64,000 nucleotides of DNA from Gonium pectorale (taxonomy: Eukaryota; Chlorophyta; Chlorophyceae; Chlamydomonadales; Volvocaceae). Each line of letters opens with the position of its first letter. Within the stretch, counting starts at the first letter, position 1. The notes under the pieces are model-generated. The model was not told the origin of the DNA. It saw only the letters and a list, made by a program, of their open reading frames with translations, and made no database searches. Location: NCBI GenBank assembly GCA_001584585.1, contig LSYV01000052.1:168247-232246 (forward strand), in the 5' to 3' direction. The translations under genes and the position numbers were made by a program. Shown here one piece after another: positions 51,101 through 63,900 of this stretch.

Positions 51101-54100
51101 CTGGCGGACGCGGTGGAGGTAGCAGAGGGCAGCAGGGCGTGGAAGGTGCGGAGGGCGTGGTTGCAAAAGGCTGGAAGCGCTGCCTGCATCTGTGCGGAAT
51201 TCCAATACAGGCTGGAGTGAGCAAGTGTCTCATGTCGCGACCCCAGCATGGGGATCTTGGGACTTCCCCGGAAGAAAGCATGTTGCTGAGCACGTCTTAT
51301 TTGGAGGCACTTCGGGGACGTCGTCCCGCTGGTGGCATTCTGGAAGGACCATACTTGAATTCCTGCTGAAGCTTAGTCTCATGTCGTAGGGTGAGGGCGG
51401 AGCCGTTGCTGGCGCGGTGCTGGCTTTGGCGACTGGCGGCGTCGGTGCCCGCGAGGGTGGCGCGCCTGTGCCGGCCACACCGCCGGCTCGCCAAGCTGAG
51501 ACGCCTCAACTCAACCGCGGACGGGACCCTGCCACTGTCAACCGAAGGCTACCTGCGCTGGGCCCGCAGGGCGGAGCAGGTGGGCTGGGCTGTGCCATGT
51601 TCTGAGGATCCGCCCACTTGAGGTCGCATCGCACAGTGGCGCCGCTGGGGGCGACTGGCAACTCACTTGTCCGTCGCCATAGAACTCACCCTTTCCGTCA
51701 TAGCTATATGGCTTGAAGGGCTTGTATCTGGTATCTAAAATTTGCTCCAAAGCCGAACGACTGCAACTCACCCGTACGGTGTCTCGCAGGTACTGCGCCG
51801 CAACCGGGTCTCAACCGTGGTGGCGCTGCCAGCCCCGTTACGCCTCCTCCCGCGAACGGCACGGCGGCCAGCCGGCAAGCGCCGAGCAGTGCTCCCGGTG
51901 CCGCGCGCGGCTCCATTACGCCGACCGCTACTGCAGGGGCTGCTCAGCGGCCGGCGCCGGGGCTCGTGCGCACGCCACCACCGGCAAACGCGCAGCAGCC
52001 GGCGGCTGCAACGGCGCCGCAGATCGCTACGGCGGCTGTGGCGGGAGCCTCGCCAGCTGCCGCTGGACCTGGATCTGCACCAACAGCAGCAAACGTGAGC
52101 GTCTGGGAACTTGGCAGGAGCATTAGGTTTGGGTTGCGCGGTCGTGTAGCATCTCCAATCGGCGGTCGTTAGCGCGGGGGCGGTGCCGCAAGGGAGGTAA
52201 CGTGTTCTGGGGCTGAAGCCTATGCTGGACTGAAGCCCGTCGGCTTCCCGTAATCCTGAGATCACCGCGACTGAAGTTGATGCCCCGCGGCTGCTGTTGT
52301 CAGGCCGACGCCGTAGCCTCCTCTCTGGACCGCATGTCGCTTGGTGGGGAGGCGAGCACAACCCGGCTTACCGCGGACGCGGCTGCAGGTATGCCCTATC
52401 GGGAAGCGCATTGGCAAACCTATACGGTCCAATGAGCCGGCGGGCCTGTTGCAAAGCGATGTTGTGTGGGACTGTGACTGGCAGGTGCGCTCGGCTCCGG
52501 TCACTTGGCGGACCCTTTCATCGTCCTTCTCGATCGGTTTGCCGCTACTATCCCCATTGCCGTGGCCACTGCACTGTCTGCAGCACTGTGGTCGGATCCC
52601 TCAACGCTGCCATCTCTGCTGGCGTCCCTCCGCGACGCTGCCGCGACCTGCGCTGCCGGGCCCGCCTCGCCGCCGCCGCCCCTGGCGGGCGTGCAGCGTT
52701 CGCTGCGGCTGGCGTCGCAGCTCCTACAATATGGCGAGGGGCGGCCGCAGTGCCAGCCGCTACAGCGTGCCGTAGCAGACGTAGCGGCGGTGAGCATAGT
52801 TGGCAGGCTGGGCGTGTTGGACGGGCCGTGTTTGGCGCCAGGAGCGTACCTTTGTAGCGTAATTGCCCTGCGTGTGTTTCGCTGTACCAATACATACGAG
52901 CGGTTTCAGCAGGCTGGCAGCATGGTGGGCACCCGCGTGTACAGGGGTCTTTGGCCGTGCTGCACGCGTCCCTACAACGCGCACTGGTCACATATCATTG
53001 GGTGCGCTCGCCCTGGACCCCATGTGTCATCATTCCTCAGGCCGCCACCGCCGCCGGCCCTGGCCACACGGCCGTAGTGCTTGCGTGCGTCGAAGCGTTT
53101 CGTTCCGCCGAGGCGGCCATGGCCAGTGACAAGGCCGGCAGCGGATACACCGCGATATGCCTGGACGAGAGCACACGCACATACTCGGAGGTGCTTCAGG
53201 TGCGTCATGTTTGGATGGCAGTGGTTGGGACTGTGCGTAGAGTATTGACAGGAGTGTCGGGTTGCAGAGTTTAGACTAGCTCCGCATATTGCAGCCCGCA
53301 CATGGCGGTGCCTCCCGCAACTGCCATGAACGCGCATTACTTTTGGGGTCTTTACCACGCTGCGTGTTGTTGCTCTGCGACTCTGCCCCCGCCACTTCTG
53401 GACAGGGCGCGTCGGCACGAGGCGGCCCCGCAGGGAGCAGCAACCGGGGCGGGCCTGCTGGACGGCGGGAAGGCAACTGGCCGGCGGTAGCGGCCGCGTG
53501 CCACGCGCTGGCCGACACGCTAAACCGTGGACTGCAGGTGGGCTAGTTTGCGGCAGCCAATGCGATGTAGTATCCCCGGGCGATTAATGCCGTGCTTGTG
53601 GTGCTGTATACACAGCCTTGGGCTCACGGCTTTGTGAAGAAGAACTGGCTGCATCCCTGTCTCTTTGCCGGATCCGACCTGCGCTGCTGAAAGCGTGGTC
53701 TGTCACCGCCTCTTACAGGGGGGCTAACACACGGCGAATGCTAGGCGGAAGGCGTAGATGGCTCACTCACGTAGCCGGCTTGCCTGGTTGTTGCCATGTT
53801 CTGCTCTCCCCTGCAGGCCATTTCGGCATGTCTCCGCGGCCCGGCGCTGCGCCAGGCCGAGGAGCTGCTGCGCGGGGTGGCGGAACCAGGCCTTGCGGCG
53901 CAGCTGGTTGCAGCGGTCGAAGACGCGAGAGCGGACACTCGTGGCGCCGGTGCGGAGGCAGCAGCGCAGGTACGCTTGCTGGCAAAGGCTTGGGTCGGAA
54001 GATGCAGCGCAAAGCCCAGCACATCATGAGCTGGCATTTGCGGCCTCTCTAAAGCTGGGCTCAATGTAGATTCCTTGTCAGAAGCAGATGGACACGGTAC

Positions 54101-57100
54101 CCACCACTGTATGCCCCCATTTCAAGGCATTCCACTCCCCTTAGCATGTGTGCTTTTCTACCGGTTACGGTACCCTTCCGTCCTGTCCTTGGCTACCTCC
54201 CGGCGTAGGCCGCGCTACGCGCCCTGGCCGCCTGCGTGTACTGCCCGGCCACCCCCGCCACGGCGTCCACGCTCGCGACGCACTTTCCAATCGCCGCCGC
54301 ACTGGCATCTGCAAACCGCACCGTGGGTGGCCCCCTGGGCGGAGCCAACAGCACCGACAGGTGAGACGCGACGGCAGGTGGAAACGAGACACGCCTTGGG
54401 TACCTGTCGAGGGAAGGAAGCCTGCCCCTCGCCTTCGTGTGTCAGCTTTCGGTGCGGTCACACCTCCCTGTGTGCATTCCCGTATCGATATTGCTGTGCT
54501 GTTTCGCCTCGTGCAGATGCATGGATTCCGATGGCGCCCTTCCCTATGCCGTACGTCGTACAATTGGCGAGGCTCTGTCCGCCAGTCCCGCGGTCGTGGC
54601 CGCGCTCGTGGAATGGGCGCAGCAGCAGCCGGTTGGGTCAGTACCCGGCGGTCCCGGCGGAGCCGGCGGACCTGCCAAGGTGAGATTGTGCAGGAGCGGG
54701 TGCCGTGCTGCCATCATCGTCCTGCATGCGGTGCACGTGGCTCCTCGCGATGAAGCACCGTAACTGGGCCGAAGCCTTGCTCTATTGGTCTTGTTCATGC
54801 CCTCGACATGGCAGTTTCGCGCAGTGGAAACCCTCGAGCATGACCACGGTGTGTCAAAACGCTTTGCCCAGAGGGGGCTTGCACCTCGCCTCGCCTGCCC
54901 GCACCCGGCCCGTCGTATCAAACCAATGTCATCAACTCGGCTCCACAGGTCGACCTGTACTCGCTGCAGCTGCTGCTGCAGTGCGGCCGCGCCTGCCCAG
55001 CACTATGCCAGGCAGCGGTTCTGGCGGGCGCCCCCGAGGCGCTGCTATCCCTGCGAGATGGGTCGCACGCCGCTACCGCGCTGCTGGCGCTCACGGCACT
55101 ACTGGAGGGCTTGCACGCGCGCCGCAGCGGCGGCGGCAGCGGCGGCGGCGGCGCGGCGGTCGGCGGCGGCGTGTCGGCCCAGGGAGCGCTGGTGCCGGGG
55201 TCGGGCACGGACGACGCAATCCGGCGACTCGCAGGTAGGTTGGACTGCGTGCCAACCACCACCATTCATGCAAACTACCGCACTGTGCCGAGCTTTGCGT
55301 TGTCGCGCCCTCGCCCACGTGACGCTGTTGCCAAGCAAGGCGCCTGTGCCTGCGTCCCGGCCCCGCGCTTCACGATATGATCATCCCCCAGGCCTGCTTC
55401 AGCTGTCGAGCGGGGAGAGCCTTGCGCTGGGTTACGTGGCTGCTGGTGCGGTGGCGGCATACCTCCGCTTCTACGCGCAGCCGGCGGGGCCGTCCTCAGG
55501 CACAGAGCCACGGGTTGGCACGCCCGGCGGCGCCCGCCCGCTCCCGCCGCCGCCCGAGCTGCTCTCGCCTGCGCGTCTGGCAGGCCTCGTACGGCTCCTT
55601 CAGTACCACCCCGCGTCGGGCGGTAGCCCCGCGCTGGAGGGTATTGAGGGGGCGCCGGGCCGAACCGGCTTGTTCGACGGACCCGTGGGTCTCGCCGCGG
55701 CACTGCTTTCATACGGCCCAAGCAGCGACGCCGGAAGCGCCGCGCTGCAGGCGGGCGTTGGCAACGCGCTATCGCAGCTGATGGCGGCGGGCGGTGGCGC
55801 GGCCGGCCGCGGTGCACCTGGCGGCGGCGGTGCGGGAGGCCTGCTGGAGCTGTCGCCACGCGGCCTCGTGTCGTTGCTCGACGCGGCGTCCGCCGCAGCG
55901 GCGCCTGACGCTGAGGGCCCTGGCTTTCTGTCCACTCCGCCGCTCCTGGGCTTCCTAACGCTGCTGCTGAGCGAGCGGCATAGCGCCTCCCTGCTGGCCT
56001 GGCCCATTCATGCGGCGGGTGGGAAGGCGGGCTTCTCTGCGATGGCAGTGGCGGCGGTGGAGCTCATGGGGCGGCCGCTCACGCCCCTGCCTGGTGGGTC
56101 TGGTATTTGGGAGATGTTGTACCGGTCCACCTGGTCTACTGGCCGTTGGCAGGTGCCTCGTGGGTTTGCCTGTCCTGCCTGCCTTGTGGAACGTGTTTAG
56201 TGCGGTCGCTTCGCTACGCAAACTGTGGTTCGTCCGTATCCATCTTGCGGTTCCATCTTGTATGCTGCCCGTACAGGAGGTGAGGGCGTAGCCCCCAGCG
56301 CTTATCAGGACTTGCTGGCGGCTGAAAATACCATGACTTCGCTGGTGGGTTCTCGCTAATTCACGGCGGGCGGGCAGGCGGGCCCGGGTGCAATGGCGGG
56401 GGGGCACGCCGCGCTCGCACGCTAGGTTTGCAACTTCCTAAACAAGTTACTGTGGTTCACCACGCTTGCGGCGCAAGCAAGCACTGGTCCCGCGGGTCAC
56501 GTGATGCAAACGTGGCCCGGGTGCTCCAGTCTGACGCTATCTCATCCGCTCAGGCCACGTTCCTTCATTTCGTTCCACGTTTCAGGTCCGCTGCCTGGAC
56601 AGCCTGGAGCCCCCCGCCCTGGCGGCCCCCATGTCTCTGGCCAGCCGGCTGGTGCTGTCCAACACAGTTTTTGCGCAGCAGTACATGACGGCAGGTGGGT
56701 CGTCGGGCGGGCCGGGACAGTCGCGCTGTCGGCGGGGCAGGGCCCTTGGCGATGCGGGGCTGCTCCCTAGGCTAGGCGTCCTGTGTACCAAACTGCCCTC
56801 TCCCCGCAGGTGGTCTGTCTGCGCCGCTGCTGCCGCGCCTGTTGTCCGACGGCTGCCCGCCCGGTCTGCTGGTGGACGCTTTGCTGCTGGTCAGCCAGCT
56901 GGCCCGCCTCCACCGCGACGCATTTAATACCTACGAGCCGCTCGCGCGGGCCAACGTATACACCCAGATACGCAGGTGCGAGGGTCGCAGGGCCGGATGA
57001 AGACCGACCTTCGCGCTGCCGTCACTGTCGCCGGGGTCGAACCACTCCTGCGTCCGTAATAGTGGCTTGGCCTTGGCCGCTGGACGGGAGACTGTAGTGC

Positions 57101-58148
57101 GTCCGCGTCCGCGTCAGACATCCCAGGCTCCTCAGGCTCCTGCGTCCGCCGGGCCCTTTCCCCTCCCCCTTGTTCATCCCCCCCTCCCACTATACCCCGC
57201 AGGCTGCTGTCGCACCCGGACGCCGCCGTCCGCTCGCGCACGTGCAACCTGCTGGGCAACATGTGCCGCCACTCGGCCTACTTCTACGGCGCGCTCGAGC
57301 GGCACGGCCTGCTGCCGCCGCTCATCGACCGCTGCGCCGACCCGGACAAGGCCACGCGCAAGTTCGCGTGCTTCGCCATCGGCAACGCGGGTGGGCGCGG
57401 CGCGCGGGCGGATATAAGTGCACTGCACAGGACTGCAGGAGTCCATTGGATCGTTCTTTCCGGGAGCTTCACGACCGCCCTTCGCGCCGCTCAAGTAAAC
57501 GCGATGTCCCGTCTGTCCCGCGCACCCCGTCTGTGTTGGGCGCTCCTACTCCACATGCGGCCCTGATCCACACCCTGTACGCTTGACCCCCCCACCTGCT
57601 ACGCACCCTGTGAGCCCGTCCTCCCACGCGTATTCGACCCGCCAAACCCGCCGCGCCCCGCAGGCTTCCACAACGCCTCTCTCTACGGCGCACTGGAGCC
57701 CGCCATCCCTCCGCTGGTGGCCCTGCTGCGCGATGAGGAGGACAAGACGCGCGCCAACGCAGCGGGCGCGCTGGGCAACCTGGTCCGCAACTCCTCGGCG
57801 CTGTGCGGCGAGCTCATACGCGCGGGGGCGCTGCGTGCGCTCATGGACACCGCGGCCAGCGGCGAGCGCGAGCCGGCGCGGCCACAGACGGGGGCCGCGG
57901 CCGCCGCCGCCGGCGGCGCGGACGGCGGCGGCGGCAGCCCGGTCAAGATCGCGCTCTTCAGCCTGGGCAACATGTGCGCGCACCGGGAATGCCGCGAGAG
58001 CCTGCTGGCGTTGGGTGTGCACGACCTCCTGCGCCGCCTGTCCAGTAGCCCCGACGCCACGCAGCAGAAGTACCTGACGCGCATCCAGTCAAAGCTGTCG
58101 GGAGGGGGCGGCGCGGCAGGCGGCGGAGCGGGCGCGGGCGTGCGGTAG
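48131..58148 (+). CDS. FUSED / STK36 / TIO-type serine/threonine kinase
   Basis: 25 exons, 1498 residues, every phase consistent: 48131-48184, 48367-48429, 49105-49231, 49381-49466, 49689-49781, 49989-50108, 50332-50411, 50666-50741, 50996-51145, 51390-51579, 51790-52094, 52304-52388, 52485-52789, 53041-53199, 53406-53537, 53817-53969, 54209-54360, 54517-54679, 54949-55234, 55392-56093, 56277-56344, 56586-56694, 56810-56975, 57203-57390, 57664-58148. The kinase domain (1 to about 256) starts [20 protein letters not shown] and has K34, E52, HRDMKPQN (124-131), CDFGFARAM (143-151), [11 protein letters not shown] and [20 protein letters not shown]: complete, active-looking and characteristic of FUSED. 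After a Pro/Ala linker (about 290-480) the C-terminus is an armadillo/HEAT-like solenoid ([56 protein letters not shown]). FUSED acts in Hedgehog signalling and the ciliary central pair in animals, and in phragmoplast cytokinesis as TIO in plants. Intron 3 has a GCAAGT donor. Confidence 0.95.
49031..49087. repeat. 19-bp tandem repeat, 3 copies, beside a splice acceptor
   Basis: Unit gtgcttgagtgcactgtct three times in intron 2 of the FUSED gene, ending 17 nt before exon 3. Each unit contains the palindrome GTGCAC-like gagtgcactg core. Confidence 0.85.
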
Positions 58149-58760
58149 CGACGGGGGGCGTGCGACGGACGGGAGCGGGCGGCGAGCGGAGATGCGGGGC
58201 TGGCGGACGGGAGCGGGCGGCTTCTGGGCATGGGCGCGGTGACTGCGGTGAGGTGTCTCTAGGAGCGCGCGGTGTGGGGCTATCACGCTGCTGGGAGCGG
58301 GCTGACTGTTACCTCGGTATAGAAGTGAGAATGTGCTCTGTGTGGTTCTGCACGGGTAAGGTGGGAAGGCAGCTTTGAAAGCCCAGGTAATGATGAGGCA
58401 TGGCGACGCAATGGGGCGAGCTCTGCGCATCTGGTCTGTGTCTGTTTCAACACCATTTGAAGGGGGCAATGGCCAGAATGAGACCAGACTGTGCCATGCT
58501 TGTGCATAATAGTAGTGAGGCCGCGTGCGTCGTGGAGTGGGCAAGACGCGCACGTTCCACGGGCGTAGCCGCTATCCACGCGATTATCAAGAGTAGGAGA
58601 GCTCGATTTGAGGCCCGCGGTATGCACCATACTAGCACGGCCTCTTATAAGGTAGTAGGGCGCTGCTGCTTCTGCGGCCGTGGCTGCCGCAGCGGGCCAG
58701 CGGCAATGCCGCTTTCTGCAACGCCCCGCGTACGGTACGACTCCGTGCGTCACCACGACC

Positions 58761-58765
58761 TGTAA
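58761..58765 (+). terminator. TGTAA poly(A) signal, FUSED gene
   Basis: First TGTAA found after the stop at 58148, giving a 3'UTR of about 620 nt (58149-58780) without other features. Confidence 0.6.
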
Positions 58766-59333
58766 CGTACACTCCGCGAACGGCTGGCATTGGGCTGGCA
58801 CAGCCCAAACCATCCTGGTCCAGGTCATGGTTTCGCTTTCTTTCCATGTCCTGCAGTGCGCCACAAGCTGTTTGGCCAGCCAACCATGAATCGCAAGGCG
58901 GGAGATCAAATGCATTTGGCCCGTCGCAGCATGGGTGGGCGGTGACCCTTCCAGCCCAGCAAGCCTGAAAACGTGGATTTGTGGATAGCGCGGGTCAAGG
59001 GCTGTAACTGTAGGCACGGCTGGGCGCATCGGGGCGGCAGCCCACACCTGGTTCGTGCGACGCAGGGGCGGCTGGGGCGGGGGTGCACCGGCACCAGGGG
59101 TTACCGTACACGGGGGTTGTGAGCGTTACCGGTACTCCCGCAAGCCCACTGCCTGTCCCACGTCCCAAACTCCAGCTCCGGGCCGGACCCCGTACACCCG
59201 TGCCCCACTTTGTCCGCCACGCTCATCGCGCCCACGCGCTGCTGCTCACAGCTGCCTCCAGAACCGAATGATCGCAGCCCAGAGCGGTTCATACCGTACT
59301 GTCCGCCTCGAAGCCTTGCCAACGACGAGGCGT
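58766..59333. other. Intergenic region between convergent genes
   Basis: Lies between the poly(A) signals of the FUSED gene (+) and the right-edge gene (-). I see nothing in it. Confidence 0.5.
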
Positions 59334-59338
59334 TTACA
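59334..59338 (-). terminator. TGTAA poly(A) signal, right-edge gene
   Basis: TTACA on the + strand. The interval 59339-60908 is A/C-rich on + and so T/G-rich on the coding strand, as expected for a 1.57 kb 3'UTR. Confidence 0.5.
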
Positions 59339-60171
59339 TCTCTCTCCATCTACAGTTAAGGTACGACAACCAATGTTCTGTGCTTCTGTTGTTGTTACGA
59401 CGTAAGCACAGCGCCCTTCCATCAGCGTATGATACCTCGCAGAGGGCTCCCCGCCAGCGCTCGCTGTTGCGGGCTGCCAGCCATCCGATGCTGCGTATCC
59501 GGCCCACCTCCACGCTAGACCGCCCGCCCCGGAGGTCCCCCTGCCAACCCGTACCATGGGTCAGTCCCCCCAACGCCCCACCCCCCGAAAGCGATACTCC
59601 ACCCCGCAGGTATAAAAATCAAAACTGAAGCAGCTCGGTTGAGCAACGTTTCGCCAGCCCGCACACAACCAGCTCACATCCGCGCGCACGCATATACACA
59701 CACACATGCCTGCAGGCCCAGGCTCCCTCGCCCCGCCCAAGCTCCCACACACCGCGCTCAGTATGCTTCTTAGTATTTCTCCGCAAGACGGAAGGCCCAT
59801 CTTCGTCACAGTAGTGCAACATCAAGCTAGTGCCAGTCTGGCATATCCAACAACGTCCCGCGTGCCGAGCCCGCAGAGGTAGAGCGAAGTGACGTGATTC
59901 GCAAATGCGGCCAAAAAAACCACGGATGAACGACAACTCCCGCCGCTGGGCACAAAATTGACGCGGGGTTAACAAAAGCCATCAACAGTAAATACGACAC
60001 TCTGCCCGACTGCCCCGGATGCCGGTGCAAGCGGGCCTGGGTAAAACCCCCTCCAAAATTGGGAAGCCGGCCATATCTTCCAGTGGACAAAAGCGAGAGC
60101 GAACGCGGATGCGAACGTTGGGAGAGTGCCCACGGAGCCCTGCCTCCGAGACCCGCTCCCGTTACCCCCCA

Positions 60172-60209
60172 TTCGTGCCCCTTCGTGCCCCTTCGTGCCC
60201 CTTCGTGCC
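60172..60209. repeat. 10-bp tandem repeat ttcgtgcccc, about 3.5 copies
   Basis: In the inferred 3'UTR of the right-edge gene. Confidence 0.8.
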
Positions 60210-60908
60210 GAGCGCCACACATTCGCACGAATCGCACGAGCGCTCGCCGCGACTGCGCTAGGCCATGCTCACACCCGCGGCAACGAAACAACATCAACCG
60301 CCCGCCGCCCGCCTATTCCGCAGCCCAACGCCAATTTGCCGTACATTCTCGGTACGGCAGGATAGCCGTGCAACCGTTCGCAGTCACAACACTTATCGCG
60401 GGCCTGCGCGTCTATAGCCCTTATCTCCGCGAAAGCTCAGAGCCCTCCGATTGCCGCGTGGCAAAGAAGCAACCGCCGCGAGGGCATAACACGTACCCCG
60501 CCCAACATCCCACGCGTTCGCCGCCCCCAACACCCGTAACGCAGTGCACACCACCCAGCCGCCCCCCGTAGTCCGTACCGATGCCCGTCTGCCCATCTGC
60601 GCCTCGCCAAGAATTGTCAACCCCGCCTTTAGCCTGAAGCACGCAGCCGCATGCCCATGAATACTGTAGACACTAATCGCGCGAGCTCTCCGCCCTTAAA
60701 GCCGTGAGCGTTGGGGCCCCCGACTGCCGTACCGTACCCCCGAGCGGTCCCAATCAGCCCCGCACACAGCCACAACACTGCTTCCCGCGTCCATCGTCCG
60801 CCTCATCCCGCACGTGCCAAAGAGCGCCCGCTTGGAGTTCGGTAACCACACATGGAGCTAGGCAAGCGCTGCAGAACTTCCTCCACCCATAGACTCAGCC
60901 CCGCCTCC

Positions 60909-63900
60909 TCATCTGTCTCGTCCGGGGTCCCTTGGACTGAATGCCTTCTTTATCTTGCTGAAAAAGCGAAGCGACTTTTTGCCTAAGGACACCTTGCCCT
61001 TGAGCGTCGAAGCCGCGGCCGGGCCTTCCGCGCCGGCGGCGACGCCGTCTCCCTGCCTGGCCACCGCCGCATCCGCATCGCCGCCAACAGCGCCTGTTGA
61101 GTGGGCTGATGCGTCCGCTCTGTAAGGCAGGCTGACCACCGGCGCCGCGCCGCCACTGGCCCCACCATCCGTCGCCGCCGTTTCCGGCAGCCACGCCGCC
61201 ACCTCTGTTGTCACCTCAGGCGCCGCCGCCGCCGCCGCCACCAGCGGGCTGCCGCCGCTGCGGCCGCTGGCGCCGCCACTGTGCGCACCCGACGAGTCGT
61301 CGTCCATCGTGACCGCCGTCGAGGAGCCACCGCACTCGTCTACCGGAGCCAGCCGAGTGCCCGCCAACAGCGGATGGCTCGGCTGACGCGACGGCGCCTG
61401 GTGGGCGGCCCCCGCAAAGCCGTGGGCGTTGCCTGGGCCCTGCACGTGCGGGTGCGTGAGTGCGTGGCCGCTCAGGGCATGAGGGCCGGTGGCGCCGGGG
61501 CCTCCTGGGCCGTGGGCGCCGTGCGGAGGCGAGGTCGGGGACACCGGCCCAGAGGGGGACTGCAGATACGGCTCAATGCCGCCGCTCGGCCCTAGGTGCG
61601 CGCTCAAGTCCCCAGGAGCAGTCCCCACGGGTGCTGGCGGGCTGCCCGGCGGCGGCTTCGCCAGGGCGCCACCGCCACGGCTAGAGCCCTGGCGGGCGTC
61701 GACGGAACGGCGAGGGTGCTGCTGCGGCTGGGGCGACGTCGGCGACGTTGGCGTAGAGGGCGTCCGGGAATGCCCGGCGGCGGCCGCAAACCCGGCAGGC
61801 GGGCCGGGTAGCATCGGGCTCTCCAGGTTCGGCGGTGCCGTGTCGCTGGCGGTAGCGACGACGGCGGCGCTGGCAGCCGGCGCCGCCAGCGGATCCGTGG
61901 TCACCAGCTCGGAGGCGCGCGCCAGCATGCGCGCAATGTCCAGGCCGCCGCCGCCGCCGTTTGCGCCGTCGGTGCTGCCGGCGGCGACGGATGAGGCGAC
62001 CAAGTGGGACACTGGAGAGCCAAAGGGCCCCGGCCCCTGCAGGCCCGGCATCTGCTCTTGGACCGCGGCCAGGCGAGGCAACACCCCGCCGCCGACGTGC
62101 CTCAGCATGCGCTGCTGCTCGGGGCACACGTGTCCGGGCCTCATGCCGCTAGATAAACCGCCGGCACCGCCGGTCGCGGTGGGGCCGACCGGAGGTACCG
62201 TTGTTCGTTGCGGCGCGTACGCGTCTATGGAGTGGCGCCGAAACCACTGCTGTGAGGAGGCGCCGTCGACGGGGCCTTGCGGGCCGGCGGCGATGGCCGC
62301 CGCCGCCGCTTGTACGGGGCGGCCGCCTGCGCCGCCGCCGCCCGCCGCCGGCGCGGCGGGGCGTGAGCGCTGCCATGTGTAGGGGTGCGCGTAGGCGCTC
62401 ACTTCCATGCTGCCGCGGCGCAGCGGGCTGTTGATTGAGCCCGAGTTTTGGGGCGAGCCGCTTGGCCCCTGGTGGAGGTGCTGCTGCTGGTGCAGGTGGA
62501 GGTGGTGGTGGTTGAAACGCCCATCTGACCCATGGGTCGCTCCGCCTCCGCTGCCAATCCACTCGCGGGAGTGCTTTCGGCTGTACTCGTCCAGGTGCTC
62601 ATATCCGGGGAGGCCCGACAGGGGCGGCGAGATCGCGCCATCGATGGCCCCTTCGGTGTTGAGGACCGAGTGGAAAAGATGGCGGTCCTCACTGACCCGT
62701 GGGCCCATGCCCGGCGGGCGCGACACTTCTTCCACGCCGCCGCGCAGCGTCGGCATATGCTGCGACAGGCGCTCCTCCGACACCCGGCGCAGCTGGGTTC
62801 TCTCCTCCGAGCCGCCGCCGCTTACCGCCGCCAAAGTGCCGTACTGTCCGTTATGTGCGCCGTACTGAGAGCCGTACGGCGATGTCGAGTTCGAGCCCCG
62901 CGGCGACATGCCGGCCTGTCGGTGGGAAACGTCCATGCTTCGGCTCCGAAGGGGCACAGCGGACCCGGCGGCCGCGCCTGCAAAACGCGTGCCGGGGAGG
63001 GGTGCCGGGGAACCGCGACACGGATACCGTTGCGGCCCGCGACCCGCGCGGATCTCCGTGTGGGGTGACGGCACGCCGGACGCGCCGCCGCCGCCGCTGT
63101 CGTGGCCGCCGGTGTTGAGCGCCGCCGCCGCGCTGGCGCCGCCGCCGCTGAGGCTGGGGCTGCCGAGGTGCACTTGTGCCGAGTGGCTGTTGGCGGGCGT
63201 CAGCCCAGCCGGCGTCGGCGCGGCGTCGCTGGGCGGGTAGGCGGAGGTGCTGCGGCTCAGGGCCGGTGCCTGCAGGCCAAGGAGGCCGCTGCCGCTGCGG
63301 GGGCGGGGGCGAGACGTAGGGCGGGCGGTGCAGGGGGCGCGAGGGCGTGAGAAATGAGGTGACGGAGCGAAGCGGACGACGGGTGGCGCGCAGAGGCAGG
63401 CCGGGGGCAGATCCGAGGCCAGCGCATCCACCGGGCATCGGGAGTTGAAGGGAAAGGAGAATGAACAACGACGAGCTGGGCGCCAGCAGCGGAAGTCCAG
63501 GTTATCGGGAGCAAAGGGCGGGATGCTTGCAGTGTTCTCATCGCCCCGCGGCCGCCGTGGCGCACCCACCGTACTGCCGTCGGGTCGCAGCACCCCGACG
63601 GCTCCCCCCCGGGGGCGGGGCAGGGAGCGACGGCCGACACGGGTGCACCTGCAGCCGCTGTAGGCAGGCACACGCGCCAGGACCGCTCCAGTCTACAAGC
63701 GGCGCCCGTCGGCCACTCGCCGCCCCCACTCCACTCCACTCACCCGACACTGCCGTGGTCGTCGTAGTCGCCAGACGCGTACAGCACGTCCGTGGGTCGC
63801 GGCCTGAGGGGCGGCGCGCGTGAGCGCAGGGTGCGCAGACCCGGGGTAAGGACCATGACTGCGACCATGCCCATGACGGAAAACCACGCGCCAGCCGGGG

